In this document: one piece after another, positions 9,900-21,529 of the stretch | How the letters are laid out: each line of letters opens with the position of its first letter | How positions within the stretch are numbered: position 1 is the stretch's first letter | Source: Porogramme epimiltina | Lineage: Eukaryota; Basidiomycota; Agaricomycetes; Polyporales; Polyporaceae | Length of the DNA stretch: 64,000 bases | Assembly (NCBI GenBank): GCA_900155495.1 | Contig: FTLJ01000653.1 | Span: forward strand, 19,488-83,487 | Reading direction: 5' to 3' | Position numbers and translations under genes: made by a program | The notes under the pieces: model-generated | Databases searched by the model: none | What the model was told of the DNA's origin: nothing | The model's input: the letters and a program-made list of their open reading frames with translations, nothing else

Positions 9900-10415
9900 A
9901 TATGTTCTGAAATCACTACTACCAATGCCTGCTGTGTGCGAGCAAGACTCCCCTAGCGTAAACAAGACTTACTCAATTCCTCCAAGCGCCGCAGAGTTGC
10001 CAAGGACGGTGTCGGAGGTCAGTGGCTCGTGTCCATTAGTGCCTTTTCTTGCAGTCTCAAAAATGCTGTTAGATCGGCCGAGTAGAGCTGGCTCCAATGC
10101 TATGCATTCTGTCATGATCAAGCACTGGTAAGATTCTGCGCGAGGATGACGGACTGACAGCTTACTCACATCAGAAGAGTCCCCGTATCAGTGTTCAGAA
10201 GAACCAGAGCGGCACATAACGCTTCCGCTCCTGGTGCTGTGAACAATGGTCCTCCCCGTGGGCCGTGCGCTCGATCTCCTTGTACAAGTATACGAGCGAC
10301 GAGGCATTGCATATCCCTCAGACTAGGGAGCATCGCCTTGAACAGACCTCGCCTCAATATTTATCTCTGCTCCACGACAGTGACCCTCGCTCACTACGGC
10401 TTGTGCATTATAACT
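9900..10415 (+). promoter_or_regulatory. Upstream block of gene B, shared with genes D and G
   Basis: This sequence aligns with the regions before genes D and G: TCTGTCATGA near 10110, TCCCCGTGGGCCGTGC near 10253, TACAAGTATACGAGCG at about 10284, and GAACAGACCTCGCCTC near 10338. The TACAAGTA-type element lies about 190 bp before the ATG, the same distance as in other copies, and is the best core-promoter candidate. Confidence 0.5.
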
Positions 10416-10479
10416 GTAGGTTAGCATGTCCTTTCTATCAACATCCTCACTAACCACGCTTAGGTATAGAGCCGCCACT

Positions 10480-12901
10480 ATGTGGATTCTTAGCACCGCT
10501 CGCGCTGAGCTCCACTACTTCCCCGACTGCGCCGCCGTACCCGGAGGATACGCGATCCTGTCCCATACTTGGACCCTCGATCCTGCAGGCGAAAAGACGT
10601 TCCAGGACGTGCAGAACATCATGAAGGAGTGCAAAAGGAACCCGCGCGACTTCGTCGGGGAGAAGATACGCCGGTCCTGCGAGATAGCGGAGAGCCACGG
10701 CTACGACTGGGTGTGGATTGATTCGTGCTGCATCAACAAAGAGAGCAGCACGGAGCTCTCCGAAGCGATCAATTCGATGTTCAACTGGTACGCCTTGTCC
10801 GAGGTCTGCTACGTCTATCTCGAGGACGTTCCCCACGACGACAATCCACACGCGAAAAAATCGAAGTTCCGGACGGCACGATGGCACACGCGGGGATGGA
10901 CGCTGCAAGAGCTACTCGCCCCGGCATTCCTCGTTTTCTTCTCGAGAGAGTGGGAGAATATCGGCACAAAGTATGACCTTCGCATCCCTCTCTACAAGTG
11001 CACGGGAATCAATGTGGAGTACCTCACCCGCAAGCGGGACTTCCTAGTCCATCCCTCGATCGCGAGGCGCATGTCGTGGGCAGCGAGGCGCAAGACGACG
11101 CGGGTCGAGGACGAGGCGTACTGCCTGCTCGGACTGTTTGACATTAACATGCCGATTGTCTATGGGGAAGGGAGGCATGCGTTTCAACGGCTACAAGTGG
11201 AGCTAACGAAGCAAAGTACCGACGCGACACTGTTCGCCTGGGGTTCCGATTACTTGTCCAGTGACGATGAGTCAGAACAGGAACCTCTATCCAAAATTCT
11301 ACACCGTCACAGCCCGGGTATCCCAGATATATTCCTATTCGCTCCCTCTCCGAGTCTGTTTCAAGCATTCTCTAATGCACACTTTTCACCATGGACACCC
11401 TCCCCGGCACGTCCGCCGCATCTCCTAAACTCACAGCTGGATAAGAAGGTATGTGTTGCGTATTACCTACAGTACATGTACCGCTCCCATTCACATCTGA
11501 ATGAATCGCCGCACCCCTCAGGGCAGTCCACTTAACCAAACCCACGACGAAGCCCCTTCATTCGAGGTCACCTCGTATGGCATGAAATGCCACTTCCCGG
11601 TTGCGGAAGTCGATGGGGTCACCATCGCCGTTCTCCCGTGCACGCTGAACGGCGAACGCCTTGGACTACTCCTCCATCCAGCCCCGAACGACAAGACCCT
11701 GGACTCGTCCCGCCAGCTGTACTACGTTGCGTGGTCATTTCGGAAACGGCACGAAACCAATTACGTGGCGTGGAGGCTGGCCCGCCTCGGCGGCGACACC
11801 CACAACCTCCGCTTCCGCAGGAAGCCCGTTGCTACTACATGGCGCAATATCTATATCGCCGCACACACGCCCACGACCGGACGAAGAGACGGAGCGCATC
11901 TCTTACAGGGCTTCGTGCCCGACGTGGCGCCCACGGCGTTCCGGATTCCCCGCACACTAATGCAAACGCTGAGTGCGCTCGGGTTCTTCCCCCGCACCAG
12001 CATGGGACCTAGGGACTCAACGTCCAAAAATACTATGGTGTTTGGGTGCCAGAACAGAACATTGACAGAGATCATTTTCATTCTCCTGGGGACGTGCAAG
12101 GTGAGGTCGACCAATGCCGATGAGACGCGTCCGAACCATTGGGCACACGTGGAATACCGTCATAGTGCGACGTGGAACCAGCCCTGGCCGGCATATGCGC
12201 ACGACTGTACGATGGACCACATCGCGGGCTGGCCCGACAGCACGCGCGAGTTCGGTGACGCGGAGCGCACGATCCGCCTCGTGTTCGTGCCCTGTATGCA
12301 CGCGCCGGAGCGGACTCTCGTGCTCGGTCTCGAGCTCGGCGGGAGCAAGTATGACAGGATCCAGCAGACAGCGAACATCTATCTCCGGCCGCGCATGAAG
12401 CATCCGCAGCTGGTTCAAGAAGCCTCGGAGGTGTCAGCCTCAGGTGGGGTAGCCCTTCTCCAGCCTCTACGTCCTCCATAGCTGACCGTGTGTGCATCGT
12501 TGCTCTTAGCCACAGCCGTTCCCGACACCTGCCAGGCCAACAAAACTGACGATCTCCTCGCGGAAAATCAAGTCCTCATAGCACAGAACGCTATTCGAGA
12601 TCGCAGAATCCAAGCCCTCGAGGAACAAGTGCGTCAGTTATTGGATATATTCCAAAGTACCACAGAGAAAGTGAAACACCCCGATACCCTTCACGATCAG
12701 GCCGCCCGTGATATCTCTCCCGCTCCGACGACTTCCTCAGAGTCCGCGCGAAGCCTGGCTACATCATCGTGCATTTCACAAGCCATCCCAACTCCCCATC
12801 CACCTCCACAACCCATTGAACGAGTTTCCATCAAGCGGCCAGCTACGCCTGAGTATCACGAGAACCAACCACCTCCACGTCGGCGACGAGACTCGTACTA
12901 G
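10480..12901 (+). CDS. HET-domain protein B (short type, three coding exons)
   Basis: CDS join(10480..11448, 11522..12443, 12510..12901), 760 aa. A 5'UTR intron (about 10416-10469, GTAGGT donor) ends 10 bases before ATGTGG. Exon 1 is the HET domain, with WVWIDSCCINKES and WTLQELLAP intact, and with MPIVYGEG in place of the usual MPTLYGEG. Intron 1 is phase 0; intron 2 (CAG/GTGGGG to TCTTAG) is phase 1. Exon 2 holds the conserved second module. Exon 3 encodes a short coiled coil (ENQVLIAQNAIRDRRIQALE) and a Pro/Ser-rich end finishing in RRRRD. HET proteins act in the cytosol or nucleus in incompatibility; partners are unknown. It is placed right after long-type A, giving the first long+short pair. 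Confidence 0.88.
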
Positions 12902-13239
12902 TTCCGGATCCGACAGGCTGTACGAGCATCTCAAAGTGAAATTGGCGTGTGCCTATTCGCCATAGCATACCACTGAGGTACCCATTCCTTGTATCATGTC
13001 CAGAGATCATGGGCTAGAGACGATAGAAGGGTCTGTGTAACGAGTGACTTAGCCAGATCTAGAGATCGTAGAGACTTGTACTGCAAGGATGCAGCAAAGA
13101 TACGAGGAGTGGAAAGGTTATCGCTCGTGTGATTGCGGATGACGGCCTACGCAAATGGGGAATGGACCAGGACTCCTCTAGGGCAGGGCTAAAGGGGGCG
13201 TGTTTGATCGCAAAAGGAGGTGTTCTTGTGCAGCGCCTA
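12902..13239. other. 3' flank of gene B
   Basis: No gene or clear repeat is seen. It presumably holds the 3'UTR and polyadenylation region of gene B. Confidence 0.3.
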
Positions 13240-13279
13240 AAACGATGGGTAAGTATTGAGGTATTCGGTGAGATTATTT

Positions 13280-13570
13280 CGCCTACATGCCCGGATAGTG
13301 ACGGCCAGCGGTGTAGGTCAACGGCTATGTAGTGAGAAGGGTCAGTACATAACCAAGAACGAGATAACCGGGACGCGTCGTTGCTGGTTCGCTGACGAGA
13401 CCGTCACGGTGACGATGTGGGGGGGGGCTGGTAGCATGGGCGCTTTTCGCCTACACGCCCGGATAGTTTATATGTGGATGGCCAAAGGTGTGGGGGAATA
13501 GCCTTGCGGTGAGAAAGGTCGGCACACGGCCAGGAGCGAGGTGGTTGGGACGCGCCGTTGCTGGTTCGCT
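13280..13570. repeat. Internal tandem duplication in the B-C spacer relic
   Basis: Two diverged copies (13280-13393 and 13448-13570) both start CGCCTACAYGCCCGGATAGT and end GTTGCTGGTTCGCT. Single copies of this block occur in the A-B (about 8575), I-J (about 44695) and J-K (about 50205) spacers, so it was duplicated after the array formed. Part of the decayed minus-strand gene module. Confidence 0.6.
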
Positions 13571-13760
13571 GTGGAGGAGAGTCAGGAGACCGTGATGGAG
13601 CTGAGGCGCTAGCGCTGTGGCCCGGGCGATCTCCCAAAACGGACATGGGCGCCAAGACCACGAGGACCCCGGCCACACCGTGCGTCATCAATGCCACGCC
13701 AACTCAACAGCAGCGACGATCGATTCCCACCTTTGGACAGAAAAACCTCGGTACTTTAAA
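13571..13760 (-). pseudogene. Spacer relic of a minus-strand gene (B-C spacer)
   Basis: The plus strand carries AAAACGGACATGGGCGCCAA, the same signature found at about 27770, 50455, 56345 and 60170 in other spacers. On the minus strand it reads VAGVLVVLAPMSVLGD, comparable to ATLVTLAPVLILFSD in the K-L spacer. Only this short end of the module remains between B and C. Confidence 0.4.
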
Positions 13761-14080
13761 ACTGAGATTTGGGTCGCATAGCCGCTGATATAGACCTTCA
13801 GCACATCGTACAGTCTCCATCTCGCCCGCCGATCCTCTGCGTCGCTCGTGAGTCGTATCTAGCATTTGAGCAGAAGTTCGACTATCCTTCAACAAAGTTC
13901 TGGGTCTTTACAAGGTGCACCCTGTCAAGCGGACGTCGCTTCGACATCCGTCGCCTTGTCCCCACTCACCACGTCTCACTTCACACACCTCAGCCAAATG
14001 CAGAGCGACTTCTCGAACTATCAAAGTGAGTTCACGTGGCCTTTCCACCAATGCTCCAACTTACGTATAGACAGGACATA

Positions 14081-16557
14081 ATGTGGGTCCTCAGCACTAG
14101 GACCGCCAAGCTCCATAGCTTCACCGACTGCGCCGCCGTCACCGGGGGCTACGCTATCCTCTCCCACACCTGGACTCAGGACCTTCGAGGCGAGCAGACT
14201 TTTCAGGATGTCCAACAGATAGCTCAGCAATGCAAGATCATCGGAGAAAACCCGCGGGCATGCGTTGGCGAGAAGATCCGCCGATGCTGCGAAATCGCGG
14301 AGAGCGACGGCTACGCCTGGATCTGGATCGACTCGTGTTGTATCAACAGAGAAAGCAGCACTGAGCTGTCGGAGGCGATCAACTCGATGTTCAACTGGTA
14401 CGCGCTCGCCGAGGTCTGTTATGTATATCTAGAGGACGTCAAGGACGGGGAAGATCCCAACGAAGAAGACTCTGACTTCCAGCACGCGCGATGGCACTTG
14501 CGGGGCTGGACGCTACAGGAGCTCCTCGCACCCGTCTTTGCCGTTTTTTTCTCGAAGGAGTGGACGAAAATCGGGACGAAGTACGACCTCCGCGTTCCGC
14601 TCTCCCGGTGTACAGGAATCAACGTGGAGTATCTCACGCGCGAATGGGACTTCAGAGTACACCCGTCCATCGCGAGGCGCATGTCCTGGGCGGCGAAACG
14701 CAAGACGACGCGGATCGAGGACGAAGCGTACTGCCTTCTGGGATTGTTCGATATCAACATGCCGACACTGTACGGGGAGGGGCGACATGCTTTTCAGCGG
14801 CTGCAAGCGGAGCTCGCCAAGCAAAGTACCGATGCGACGCTGTTCACCTGGGGCACGTGCCACGATTCTAGTGACAATGAACGGGAACAGGGTCCTCTAT
14901 CTCGAATTCACCGAACGTCTCACAACCCGGACAGCCCGCGCATATTTCTATTTGCTCCCTCGCCAAGCGAGTTTATTGAATGGTCAAACACATACAACTC
15001 CCAATCGTCGCCATCCTCGTCAGGTCCGTCGTCTCCGTACTCTGAGCAGGACGAGAAGGTGTGTGTAGTTCCTCTACATATATCACTCGTTTCCGCCTCA
15101 TATTCTAATGAATGCACTGAAAACTCTAAGGACAATCCACGTAATCAAACCTCCGACGGGGTCTCTTCCTTCGAGGTCACTTCGTGTGGAATGAAGTGCC
15201 GCTTCCCTATTGCCGGTGTTGGCGGAATTACCGTCGCCGTCCTCCCATGCCAGGAGGATGGTGAACACCTCGGGATCCTCCTTCATCCAGCGCCGAACGA
15301 CCAGAACCAGGGACCGTCTCACCAGCTCTACTACGTATCATGGGCGTTTCGCCAACCAACTGGGTTTGGCTATCAGGGAAAGAGGCTGGCCCGCCTCGGC
15401 GCCGACGTCCATCACCTGCACTTCCGGGGAAAGCCCATCTACACGACATGGCGCGATATCTATATCGCCGCCCACCCGCCCACAACTGGACGCAGAGATG
15501 GCGCACACCTCCTTCAGGGTTTCCTCCCCGACATCGCGCCTACCCCGTTCCGGATCCCTCGGACATTGATGCAGACACTAGGTGCGCTTCAGTTCTTCCC
15601 TGTCACCCAGGCGGCATCTCGGGACCCATCGTCGAAGGACACCGTGTCGCTTCGCTGCAGAAACACGGTACTACTGGAGACGGTCCGCATCGTCCTCGGG
15701 ACGTGCACGAAGATGTCGACCGAGGCGCGTCCATGCCATTGGGCGTCGGCGGCCCAGCACAACCGTGCGACAAAAGGCAGGCACTGGGGGGTATACGTGC
15801 ACGACTGCGCGACGGACCACGTTGAAACCTGGCCCGACCGCACGCGCGAGTTCGGCGATGCGGAGCGCACAATTCGTCTCGTTTTCACGCCTTGCAAGTA
15901 TGCGCCGGCGCGAACGCTCGTGCTCGGCCTCGAGCTCGTCGGGAGCGTGTACGAGGAGGTACAGAAGAACGCGAACATTCACCTCCCTCCACCCGCTCGA
16001 TCGTCGTATCGGCTCGACGACGCAACTGCCAGCGGAGGCCTCCCACGACCCAACAGCCGTCGTCAAAATCCCGCACCTGCGTCCATCTCTTTGTCCTCGC
16101 ATCAGTCTACGTCCGTTCTTCTGCCATTCACCGTTGATACTAAGACTGACACCTCCACATTGCACACAGGCCAAGCGAGACGAGCTCGTTTAACACCCCC
16201 GTCGAAGACTTGCACGACTTGTCTATGGGTAATGCAGACTGCCGTGACACCTGCCCCAACTTGGGAACACACCGCGCGTCTAAGCCCGAGGCTATCGGCG
16301 CTAATTGTCCAGGAAACATCCACGACATTGAGTCCCGCGACGTGGTCATCCGAGAGCTGAGGGAAAACAACGCTGCTCGTGAGCGCGAGATGCTGGAGAT
16401 GAGGGAGGCGCACGACGCACAGACACGCAAACTGGACGAAGCACTGGCCGAGCTTGCACAATTGAAGGCTCTGTTCAAGACTCAGAACGCTGTCCTTACC
16501 CAGATTTTGTCCCAAAATGGCATTGCACCTCCTTCGGCTGGGCCGGAGTCCGCGTAG
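14081..16557 (+). CDS. HET-domain protein C (long type; third intron or 1-nt frameshift near the tail)
   Basis: Preferred CDS join(14081..15058, 15131..16110, 16170..16557), 781 aa. The 5'UTR intron is 14026-14070. Intron 1 (15059-15130, 72 nt, GTGTGT donor) is a multiple of three without stops, so retention would not break the frame. HET motifs are complete (CCINRESSTELSEA, WTLQELLAP, MPTLYGEG). Near 16150 the frame that carries the coiled coil is one base off relative to gene F. A 59-nt intron at 16111-16169 (GTCCGT, TACTAAG branch, CACACAG) restores it exactly; otherwise a 1-nt deletion leads to a stop at 16360 and a 735-aa product with a scrambled end. The coiled coil includes RELRENNAAREREMLEM. 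The acidic stretch KDGEDPNEEDSDF resembles D and J more than A. Confidence 0.8.
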
Positions 16558-17670
16558 TGCTCTCGTTCGGACATCTTTACTCCCGCATCTGCTTTCCCAC
16601 CTACCTGTAGCTAAGCCTTCTCCTATGCGCCGATGTCGGGCGACCGGTACTGTATGTCGCCCCCGATGTCCATGGCACCGTCGTGTTGTGCACATTTCTG
16701 CCCAGTTTATGCTTGTTGAAGATTAGGTACACATTATGACGGACGTTAACTTATCATTATCTCAGTATCTGTGAGCGCGCACGTGGCGTCGCGGCCAGGT
16801 CGGGGGTGACGTGGAAGTGAGAGGTGGCGCTGACGTCAGCGGTAGGGGCGTCGTTCAAGTTGTGCGGCTCCCTTCAAACTTGTTTCGTGAGTCCTCAAGC
16901 GCTGTCGTGAACTTCGACTCAAGACGGTCTCTCCAGCCACACTCGCCCGTCCACCGCGTACGTTTGGCCACCCCGCCCATATCCCGCCACTTCTATCTGC
17001 TTCACGTCCGCCCTTCTCGATGACCACTACCTTCCTGTGCCGATGTTCATACAGAACGATGCACCAATCGAATAATTCTCCGAATGGCGTATCGTATGCC
17101 TCTGAATAATACGCCTCTAGGAACAAAGTCTATTTTCAGGTCACCACGATCATTGTCCGCGATGTTCCCGCAAGACTCTCAACTACGCAAAGTTCAAACC
17201 CAATCGACTCAATTTCTCCAATATGTCCGAGTCGGAACGATGCGGGCAATATCTATGATGTAAGTGAGCCGGTGCCTTCTCTTGTTCTCTCATGAATGTT
17301 GCTGAATTGACACAGTAGGACTACCCCGAGGCCTGCTACGCAGTCTGTCATGACTAGACACTCGTACAACATGCGCATGCAAGGGTGACGGACTTACAAT
17401 TTGTCCCATCGGACGAGTCGGTGCACTAGTCTTTAGAAGAATTAGGGCTACGCATAGCTCTTCCGCGCCTCGTCCTGTGCACAGTGATTCCCCTCGTGGG
17501 CGGTGTATTCAATCCACTCGTACAAGTACATCGTAATGCGAGCCGCGGGGCTTAGCACATCCCACACACAAGTGAACACCCATTGGACAGACCTCGCCTC
17601 GATATCCATTTCTCTCCATATTGTCACACCTTGATGACCCTGGTCAACTACAACTTGTTGCACTATCACT
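16558..17670 (+). promoter_or_regulatory. Upstream block of gene D, about 900 bp, duplicated before gene G
   Basis: From about 16800 to 17670 the sequence aligns with 32520-33377 before gene G: GCTGACGTCAGCGG/AATGACGTCAGCGG (with a palindromic TGACGTCA, a CRE/ATF-type bZIP site), TCTCCAGCCACACTCGCCCGTCCACC, and AAAGTCTATTTT. The core element CTCGTACAAGTACATCG is at about 17518, some 215 bp before the ATG. No gene of its own is seen. Confidence 0.5.
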
Positions 17671-17734
17671 GTGAGTAGACGTGTCCTCCCCATCGATATG
17701 CTCACCAACCACTCCCACGTATAGAGCCGGGACG

Positions 17735-20189
17735 ATGTGGATCCTCAGCACCGCTCGCGCCGAACTCTATTACTTCTCCGACTGCGCCGCCGTCCCTGGA
17801 GGATACGCCATACTGTCCCACACCTGGACCCAGGAGTCCGCAGGCGAACAGACCTTCCAGGATGTCCAGAGGGTCATCAGGAAATGCAAGAAGAGCGATC
17901 AAAATCCGCGGGTCCACGTCGGGATGAAGATTCGCCGATGCTGCGAGATTGCGGAAGGGGATGGTTACGCCTGGATCTGGATCGACTCATGCTGCATAGA
18001 CAAGGAAAGCAGCACTGAGCTGTCAGAAGCGATCAACTCAATGTTCAACTGGTATGCCCTCGCCGAGGTGTGCTACGTGTATCTCGAGGACGTCAAAGAC
18101 GGAGACAATCCGGACAATGAAAACTCGGGCTTCCAGAAGGCACGATGGCACTCTCGAGGATGGACGCTACAGGAGCTCCTCGCCCCCGCCTTTGTCATCT
18201 TCCTCTCAATGGAGTGGAAGAAGATTGGGACGAAGTACGAACTCCGTGTTCCTCTCTCCCGGTGCACAGGAATCAATATCGAGTACCTTACCCGTGAATG
18301 GGACTTCCGAGTCGACGCGTCGATCGCTAGGCGCATGTCCTGGGCCGCGAAGCGCAAGACGACACGGGTAGAGGACGAGGCATACTGCCTGCTCGGTCTG
18401 TTCGACATCCACATGCCGACGCTGTATGGCGAAGGGGAACATGCTTTCCAGAGACTGCAGGCTGAGCTAGTAAAACAAAGCACTGATGCAACGCTATTCT
18501 GCTGGGGTGGCTGCCATTGCTCTAGGGACAACGTGCTACAGCAGGCACCTCTGTCTCGGATTCACCAAGTGTTTCACAATCCGGATAGCCCGCGCATGTT
18601 TCTGTTTGCTCCCTCTCCGAGCGTGTTTATTAAATGGTCAGACGCATACAAATTTCCGTCGTCACCACCCTTGCCAAGCCTACCAAATCAGACAGATCTA
18701 TCGCCTAATGATAAGGTACGTGTAGTGCGCTCTATACGTGACCCGTTCCAACCTCATATGCCCATCAGCCTCCAGATAGTCCACTTAGCCAAGGTCCCGA
18801 TGATGTCCCTTCCTTCGAAGTGACGTCGAATGGCATGAGATGTCACTTCCAGGTTGCCCAGGTCGATGGAATCACCATTGCCGTCCTCCCGTGCCAGCGT
18901 AAAGGTGAATACATAGGACTCCTCCTCCATCCCTCTCCGAGCGATCAAAACCAGGCCCCATTACGCCAGCTATATTATGTCTCTTGGTCATTTCTTAAAT
19001 CAACTGGATCCCGGTCCGGGAACAGGCGGCTGGCTTGTCTCGGGAGCGACATCGACAACCTGAGCTTCCGTGGAAAGCCCATCACTGCGACCTGGCAGGA
19101 GATATATATCGTGGCTCACCCGCCCACGACTGGACGGAGGGATGGCGCGCATCTCCTGCAACGCTTCCTGCCCGACATCGCTCCCACGACGTTTCGGGTT
19201 CCCAGGACGCTAATGCAGACCTTGGGTGCACTAGGGTTCTTCCCCACTACTAGGATGACATCCTGGGACCCCGCGTCGAAGGACACCGTGTTGTTTTGGT
19301 GCGAAAACACGGTATTTATAGAGTCGGTCCGTATTCTCCTTGGTACGTGCAAGAAAGCATCTACTGGCGTGCGTCCGTGCCACTGGGCATGGGCAGAGCA
19401 GCGTCATAGTGCCACCGGGACTGAGCCTTGGCGAGAATACGCGCACGACTGCGTGACGGACCACATCGAGAACTGGCCTGACAGCACGCGCGAGTTCGGA
19501 GACACGGAGCGCATTATTCGCCTAGTGTTTGCTCCCTGCAAGCATGCGCCGGAGAAAACGCTCGTGCTTGGCCTCGAGCTTGTCGGAAGCAGGTACAAAG
19601 AAATCCAGCGGAAGGCGAACATCTACCTCCGGCTCCGCGTGAAGCTTCCGCGACTTATTGGCGAGACAGAGCCGTCCGCTTCAGGTGGGCGATTCTTCTC
19701 TCCTCTATGCCCTCGATGGCTGAATGTATTACGTTGTTGTTTGTAGCACCAGGCGTCCCTGCCGCGGCCAGCCCGGTTGGCGTGAATAATGACCTCCACG
19801 CAAAAATCCGCGCCCTCACCGCCGAAAACGCCAGCCGAGATCGCAGAATAAAGGATCTCGAGGAGCAGGTGCACCAGCTGTTAGACATGCTCCAGGGCAT
19901 CCAAGGGAAGGCCAACCAGCCCGACACCCTCTACGATCAGCCTGTCCGTGATTCCTCTCCCTCTCCTACGATGTCCTCAGGATCGGCGCGAAACCCAGCC
20001 CCATCTTCGTGCCCCCCTCAGCTCCCACAAGTCGTCCTAGCTTCCTTGCGCTCGCCGCAACCCCTAGAACGAGTCTCCACTAAGCAACCATCTGGGAGCT
20101 CACGTCACCGCAAGGAAGAGGCTGAGCCAAAGACGGATCGGAGACGGAAATTTCTGTCTGGCCTTTCCGGGACTTGGAGATGGAGTTAA
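17735..20189 (+). CDS. HET-domain protein D (short type, shifted intron 1 donor)
   Basis: CDS join(17735..18719, 18776..19684, 19747..20189), 778 aa. The 5'UTR intron is 17671-17724. At the usual exon 1 end (18715) the donor would be GTACGT in phase 0, but the acceptor has lost one base and phase 0 would give a quick stop. Using the next GT (GTGTAG at 18720) adds 4 nt and restores the frame, so I chose that donor. HET motifs: WIWIDSCCIDKESSTE, WTLQELLAP, DIHMPTLYGEG. Exon 3 holds a coiled coil (IRALTAENASRDRRIKDLE) and a basic tail with RKEEAEPKTDRRRK, a possible nuclear localisation signal. It shares promoter block and HET details (FCWGG, SRIHQ) with gene G. Confidence 0.83.
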
Positions 20190-20419
20190 GTATTGTCTCG
20201 CGGCTAAGGCTAGAGCGATTTCAGGGAGGGGCTTTCGCCCATGGCACTTAGAACGCTCGTCGGTGTATAGGTCGTAGGGCATATATGCTGTACTCTAGGG
20301 TACAATGTACTATAATAGTCTTCCGACGGATGAATACATGCACCGTGGAGTCCTGCAGGTGGGTGTTGAGAGCGTTATTTGCCGGGCGAAGCGGGTACGG
20401 CGCGAGGCTTACGCAGCCG

Positions 20420-21340
20420 ATCCGACATGGCCTACACATAGGGAACACCTAAAGACGTCACGCCCTCATGACCTGCCGTGTCGGAGGTGCGAGTGCGCGG
20501 GCTGCATGCCGCATTACGTCGCGCACAGACGGGCTTTCCATAGCTTCAAGAGCCCACAATGCAGTGTGGCGGAGTATTACAGTCTTGATGAGGGGGGTGA
20601 TGTTGAGCTTTGAAGCGTCAGGGCCGTAATGACAGAGCAAGCCCTACAGTTGTCCGCGCCACGTTTGTTCGCGGGACCTACGGACGACTACAGGTAGATA
20701 GGTTCATCCGCTGGCCCTCGCAAGTGGCTTGAACGGCGACGCGCTTGATCACATTATAGGAAAGCCAAAACAGTACGCGGCCTCGGGACGCCGGTAGGCG
20801 AAAACGCAAACATGATACACTGTTGAATGCGCGCGGGGGAAGGGGATAGTACGTTGGCGACATGTTGAAGGCTGAGGGTGCGGGAGAGGCGCCTTCAAGA
20901 CCGAGTGCGAGGAGGTTGGACAATTTACAAAGAATGACGCGTTCGTCGTGACCAAGTGGGCGTGGGTGGTGGGGCGGGCGCCGTGTCATGACCGAGCGGA
21001 ACCATCGGCACATGTACGTGTTGGAGGAGGGCCCGGTGCACACGCATACAGTTGTGTGTGTTCTGCAGCAAAAGATCCACTGAGAATAGGAAGTCAAGAG
21101 AAGCGGGAGAAGACGCACCGAAGACGACCATTCCCCAATGACGCCGTTCGCTGGGCGACTCTCCGCTCCTCCCTATATGCCTGCTCCCTCCAACAGCTTT
21201 CATTCTTCATCGCGGTACGAGTGGGCTGAGGCCACGGGGAACCATAATGAGAGAAGGTCGATGCAGCGAAGGTGGGAATGAGGTGCAGGTGCCAGGGAGG
21301 TGCAAGACTTGGGTGGCTGCCGTCCACTGATCAGATGATG
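20420..21340 (-). pseudogene. Spacer relic of a minus-strand spliced gene (D-E spacer)
   Basis: A block at 20420-20640 (minus strand ARALAPPTRQVMR) matches 48400-48640 of the J-K spacer (ARALAPLSRQVRR). 20715-21010 matches 26875-27135 (AAGTGGCTTGAACGG). A minus-strand intron at 21063-21118 has an intact GTGCGT donor and GCTGCAG acceptor and exactly the 56-nt length seen in the A-B, E-F and I-J spacers. Frames around it contain stops. Unidentified decayed gene. Confidence 0.5.
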
Positions 21341-21529
21341 CTTATTCCTGGGCTACGAAGTAGGACAGGTCTTGTTTAGTTTTGTGACATCGAGTGGGTG
21401 GAGAAATTGGTGTGACTCGACGTTACCGTAACATCACGCATCATCAGTAACGCAGGGGTGGGGAAGATTTGACGCCTGGCTCCTGGCACGGTCACTTACG
21501 GGTCACTCACAGGTCACTCACCTCGTCAC

